DNA of 64,000 nucleotides, from the NCBI GenBank assembly GCA_000467715.1, contig AJFK01000355.1, forward strand, positions 20,277 through 84,276, read 5' to 3'. A program made the translations under genes and the position numbers. This document shows positions 59,157-64,000 of the stretch, one piece after another (position 1 is the stretch's first letter; each line of letters starts with the position of its first letter). This stretch comes from Hysterium pulicare CBS 123377 (Eukaryota > Ascomycota > Dothideomycetes > Hysteriales > Hysteriaceae). Under the pieces are notes generated by a model. The model was given only the letters and a program-made list of their open reading frames with translations. It was not told the origin of the DNA and made no database searches.

Positions 59157-60627
59157 CTAGAGGTCTTCATGCAACTGCGATAACCCTTGCCTCCCTCGAA
59201 CCCTCTCTCCCAAGGACCAAAGGTAAACCAGCGGAAGTATAGTAATCCTATTAATCATGCCCAGTATGGGGAAAGAGATATTCCAACCAGCTTTTTCTCC
59301 AAAAGGCACCGCATAAAAGCCGATAGGGAAAGCAAACACTACAAAAAATCAGCTCTGAATCGCAGAATGCATTAAAACTGGAGGAGAGAGGTCTGCCTGA
59401 TTTATGGAGATTAATAATAGCACCAATTTCAGCAGATTGTGGCTTGTAGCAATCAGTAGTGTACGTATACACCATGGTGGTTCCAACTTGCTGACCGAAT
59501 CCTGCAACGCCCATACATATCACTAGTGCAATCCACGGCTTGGGTTCTTTTACGCAAGGACCGTATGCTATCACACCTGCCAGCACAGCTACGCATCCAG
59601 GCAAGCTTGCGGTATCCATCACGTCGTCTGGCGTACGCATTAATGATCATGTCGCTGATCACCCGGCGCTTGCTTCGCCAATCACGCAGTCTATAGTTAA
59701 GGGCAAACCTATGAACAGTCCTGTCTGAGCTACGATAAATCCGTAAAGCTTGTTGGCAAGGTGTGAACCTGTCACCGCGAAAAGCAAGCTTCCGTATGCG
59801 CTCGTCGTCATTATATAGTTTGATGGTAATGAAACCGCCCAGTATCGAATCCTCCGGTAAGGCGTAACGAAGTCGTGAAGTCGGATGTCGCGGTTGAGAA
59901 TCTTGCCCTGGTAGCCGAGCTTGGAGATGTACGATATTCCTTCCAGACTGGTAAAGTCGGTACGTGAATAAAGCGTTTCCGGGAAGTTAAAAATTAAGGG
60001 GATGAGGAAAGCTCCTTGAATTATCCCGGGAATGAAGAAGCACCAGCGCCAGGAGAGGTTCAAAGCGATGTAGCCTCCGATGATGGGAGCGAGATGAGGA
60101 ACGTTTATTAAGACAGAGAGTATAGATGCCCAAGTCCAGACCTCGTTCATCTTGACTGAATAGGTCGCATATTGTTGCGGCGCTGATACCAACGGGAATA
60201 CCTCCGCCAATGCCGTAGAAGGCTCGGCCAGCGATGACGCCACCGTATGTTGACGCAGCCCCGGATCCAATTTGTGAGGCTACTGCGATGACGGTGAAGA
60301 TAATATACACTATTCTTCTCCCATATACATTGGAAATGGTACAATAAAGATTGGAAATATGCCGGCGAAGAGGATGTATACAGTCGTGCAATAGGAAGCT
60401 TGCTCTGCAGTGATGTGAAGATCTTTTGACGTCACCACGTAGGCTGGGTTGATGAGAGCAGAGCCCATTTGGCTAATAAATCCCAGAGCTGAAACCGTAA
60501 GCGCTATGTATATTTTGACCCACAGTGACCAATTCAGCGGATCCTCTTTCTGAACTGAAAGTTGCGGGTTCGAAGGACGTTCGATAGTGGTAGTCGTTAT
60601 CTTCTCCGCGTCAGATTTGTCGTCCAT
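59157..60627 (-). pseudogene. broken MFS transporter
   Basis: An MFS transporter of the DHA1 drug-H+ antiporter style. The start is MDDKSDAEK, with DPLNWSLWVKIYIALTVSAL and TVYILFAGIFPIF. A shift near 60345 is needed to reach NVYGRRIVYIIFT (motif A), and another near 60120 to reach NVPHLAPIIGGYIALNLSWRW (motif C). Shifts near 59655 and 59615 lead to MIINAYARRRDGYRK and KPWIALVICMGVAGFGQQVG. A last one lies ahead of FYAVPFGEKAGWNISFPILG. Order and content match one ancestral gene, but five or more indels make it non-functional. It lies tail-on next to the large conserved gene, with only about 190 bp between. Confidence 0.85.
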
Positions 60628-61988
60628 TTGTTGTTTATTCAGCTGCTGGGATGCAAGTGTTTTTATCGATGAATGTGGTCACTCTTTGGTTCCGGGGTAT
60701 CAAGTAGATATTCATGGCGGTCTTTCGACGGACACAAAGTCCCAGGAGGAGGGGGCGTGAGGCTTTCCATGTCCGATTCCGACCATGCGGATACATGTAG
60801 CATGAAGGGTCGAAAGCCCCGCGGTGGTGTTACTCCATGAAGCTTAGTCAACTATCAGAGGAGCGCAAAGTCACCCGAACAAGCATTCCGGAAGATGATC
60901 ATCAAAGTAGCTGAAGGTTATTCTGTGGACTGCCAAGATTCTTTTGCAGATATTGTCGACAATACAAGAACCGTAGTTCCCGTGGCTTTACCAAAGATAT
61001 CGTTGGTGGAGGAAAATTCCGCATATGCGGTAAGGCCGGTTTTGAGATCTCGGAGATTATCGGTCATCATAAGAGTTGTCCCTGACTCTCGGATAACTCG
61101 CAGTCAGCCTGTTTAGCACATAGAACCATAGCAAGTGATTGGACAAATTAAGGTGTCGGCCGAAATTATATAGGATAGTGGTAGGCTTGGTGTCTTTGCA
61201 GCTATTGGTCAACACCTTTGGACATGTACAACCTTTCTCCTTATTGATGTCGTACAACTGTGTACACTCCGTATTTTCAAATTCTGATGGTGTAGATAGT
61301 AAAGCTGTGAGGAGACGAATACGCACTACCAGGAATCCCCGAGTGCCATCAATACTACGGCATATTCTTAGCGATCTTGCCCTTGGAAAAGACTTCTGCT
61401 CCTTAAACGTTCACCCGGTACGTCAAATCCCCTTCATCTGTTCCGTCGACAGATGTTCTAGCAGTAGAATTGCTTTCTTTCTCACTGATTAACTTCATCC
61501 CGCTACCTACCCACATTTGTGCATAGGAGTTCTCGGAAAAGCTCCGCAGTGAGTCATCTGATTATGCTGAGGCGCATCTGTAGGTGATCTGTGGTTTTAC
61601 AGCTTGCTCTCAAGGCAAGAATAGCCAAGACGTTTTCCATAAAAGCGTGGAAAAGGTTCATAGTAACAAGAGTCCAGAGTGTTGCTTTCAAGACCTTTGA
61701 AACAAGCAGCATGCTGCGCTCCTAGGAAATATCGTGAGGAGAAGTGCTAGAAACCGTGTGCGTGCGAATCACGCCTAGAAATACTTTACTCATTTCCAGG
61801 CATATGCATCAATAAGGTCGTCTAGCGATGCCTTGATTTCGTTGGCTTCAGTCTTAGTTTCAATTTCACTGCCTGCCAGATCGAGGCTGTCTATTCCAGG
61901 TTCTTATAAGATTGCTCCAGCTTACGTTGATACTATTCGCTTCGTTAGTAATGACTGGATAGTCGAGCTCCCCTACTGATATGTGTCG
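60628..61988. other. intergenic, no gene seen
   Basis: Only short frames without recognisable features; the closest to a small gene is a 62-codon frame on the minus strand at 60663-60851 (HGVTPPRGFRPFMLHV), which has no support. Confidence 0.4.
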
Positions 61989-63675
61989 TTAGTAAAATTT
62001 ATCTACGTTAAGAGCCTTGGAACACATTACTGATAAAACTACAAATACCAGCATGAAGATGTGACGCTCATTTCGGGTGTTCGAATAGCCCAGAGCGGCT
62101 GGTTTCTTGTAAAGCGGACTATTCATAGTCATCAGGGGTATAGCTGCCACCCATTTCCAAGGATTACTGAATGCATGATATTGCATCCTCTTCTGTGACA
62201 TCCGAGGCTGTCAAACTTACCAAGGAATTGAAGCCCGGAGGCCAAGCGGTGCTAGGCTTAGTTATGGCCGCAATACCTGTGACGTAGCGATTGAAATTGA
62301 GGAAGTGCATTTTGGTTTTCGATGGTCGTGATACTTTTGACCAAATCGATCCCGGACCTTTCTTTTGTACAATTGAATGGAAGCATGATGTTATGGTGTC
62401 TACGAGATGATACAGAAAGCGCCCACGGTCATAGAATGGTATGGCTTGACATAAAGTGGACCCTCCAAAACTTGTTGCAGTCTAGTCAATGTTTCCAGGA
62501 ATAGCTACCGGGCTTAGAACAACGTATCGAGTGCCATTTTCTGCCTTGAAATTCAGTAATCTATGCTCTTGCGAGATTCCTGCCAATATTGCGGAAAAAG
62601 ATTGCGCATTCGCAGGAACCGCATCCGCCCATTCGGAGTCAGTGACAGTACAGTCGATTCCGCACCCCCCAAAGTATCTCTTACATATTGATTCGAAAGT
62701 AGGCCATTGCCAACATTCATCTCCGAGGACTTTGCTCTATTGATGAATGGCGTTCATAGGCGTAGCTTGTATCTGTACGAGTTGAACAGTCTTGGTGCTG
62801 ATGTGGAACTAAGTATCAACAGCTTGGACAAAAGCGCTAATAAGCAGCAAAGTAATCGTTCAACCACGACAGGACATCGTTCTTTACCTTGCGAGAATTC
62901 CAAGTGAACGAACTGCCGTGGCAGTAAGAATGATTCGTGCAGTTGATGGCACTCCCTTTTGCATCCATTGAATTCGAAACTGATATATCACGAAACCCGC
63001 CATGGCTGATAGTTCTCCGTTGAGAAATTTGACCATCAAATTTATCTGATAAGGAGTCGGCAGCAGCTACAATTCGCTCGCGGGGCAAGGTGAGCGCCGT
63101 AGAATATGTTTTACCGCGACGTAGGGAAAAAGTGTTATCAGAACGCTGAGTAGTGAGAGGATAATAGCTGAAGACCTAGATGCAACGAATATAAGACTAG
63201 TTTCCGGGAAATATATATAGTAAGAGTCGTCCTTCATCTCGTTAGATGCTGGACAGAGTACTGGATAAGGACAAGTTTTCTTATCCACACGGTTGGCAAA
63301 GATCAGGATAGGATCGTAATGGAAAAGGAAGGCATAGGTATGGTTATCACTAAACAGGCTAAGATGATATATCTGGCCGATCTCCAGAGATTCGATACAT
63401 GCCAACTCCCGTACCATGACTTGCTTTTCTTTACTCCTGCGGTTAGCCGGGACTCCGGTCGACTCAGACGGTTATCTCCGTGATATTCTCGAAAGGAGTA
63501 ATTGTTCACTGGTCGGAACAATATGTGCGTTTGAGTCGTACTGGCCTTGATGCAGTGGTAAGATCCCGCTAAAGAAATTCGTGTTCGCGAGAGTCATAGC
63601 ATCAGTTGGAGAAGTCAGAGAAATCGTGTCTCGGTTGTTGTGCTCCTGTGTGGCAGTCTCTTTATGCTCCATACT
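61989..63675 (-). pseudogene. possible decayed fungal membrane protein
   Basis: Disjointed minus-strand frames read like one membrane protein. There is a disordered leader (MEHKETATQEHNNRDTISL), a first helix (ARYIILACLVITIPMPSF), a long hydrophobic pair (SLIFVASRSSAIILSLLSVLITLFPYVAVKHIL), a cysteine-bearing extracellular-type stretch (GGCGIDCTVTDSEW) and a last piece (FSNPWKWVAAIPLM). The pieces change frame repeatedly, and stops separate them. I do not recognise the family with certainty. It could also be a multi-exon gene that I cannot splice by eye. Confidence 0.3.
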
Positions 63676-64000
63676 GACGGTTCTTAGCTGTATTGGAGTA
63701 TCCGGAGATTTCGGACTGTGTGTTTCCGCCGGGTTTTCTTCAAAAGACGGATGTACGATTTTGTCGGCCAAAATAGAGTAATTCAGTTGCAGGACTACCC
63801 ATTTTTCAACTTAACGGACAATGCAGAAAATAGAAAGCTTTGAAGAATCTCATAACTCCGACTTTAGGCTCTGAAGTGACCAGAAAGAAGTAGCGTATTT
63901 GGCTTTTTCTAGATCGTTCGGTGCAGTAGTTTTCATCATGATAACGTATATATCAGAACTCTTAATAATTCTCCCAATTATTAATGCTCCCAATTGTTAA

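Overview
The window is nuclear DNA of a filamentous ascomycete. Evidence for this is the short introns (about 40-80 bp) with GTAAGT/GTGAGT-type donors, and a set of typical fungal genes: a Zn2Cys6 regulator, HET-domain genes, a NACHT protein with a fungal STAND N-terminus, a CRH-type GPI-anchored cell-wall transglycosylase and a bZIP factor. The style of the multi-copy families (HET, RING-membrane, small double-CxxC proteins) suggests Leotiomycetes, but that is inference.

Layout. 0-4 kb: an array of 20-bp palindromic repeats, then a broken multi-membrane-span gene. 4-7 kb: an intact NACHT protein. 7-12 kb: a divergent pair, an MFS drug/polyamine-type transporter and a Zn2Cys6 regulator. 14-18.4 kb: a broken HET gene followed by a 5'-truncated patatin-like phospholipase remnant. 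20.5-21.9 kb: a protein kinase. 26.9-32.9 kb: two conserved genes, CRH-type cell-wall glycosidase and cohesin SMC3. 33.8-42.4 kb: a broken HET gene, then a tandem family of variant-RING membrane proteins (one dead copy, three full-length copies, one divergent copy). 42.6-43.8 kb: a broken Gfo/Idh/MocA oxidoreductase. 44.7-45.7 kb: two tiny paralogous Cys-rich proteins of 41 and 55 residues. 46-50 kb: OsmC protein and a MYND-finger protein. 51.9-59 kb: bZIP factor and a conserved 1645-residue protein of unknown function. 59-60.6 kb: a broken MFS transporter. 60.6-64 kb: decayed sequence.

The most interesting part is 33.8-45.7 kb. The RING-membrane paralogs share an exactly conserved but non-canonical zinc-ligand spacing and four predicted C-terminal membrane helices. 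The two microproteins nearby share a strict CxxC-x11-CxxCxHxxCxxC layout. The block sits among gene remnants of families linked to fungal non-self recognition (HET, patatin) and close to housekeeping genes that are fully intact. Six pseudogenes carry multiple independent lesions (frameshifts, and in several cases premature stops), whereas SMC3, the kinase, CRH and the 1645-residue gene carry none. This argues for true decay rather than poor sequence quality.

All functional statements rest on reading motifs by eye. No database search was possible.
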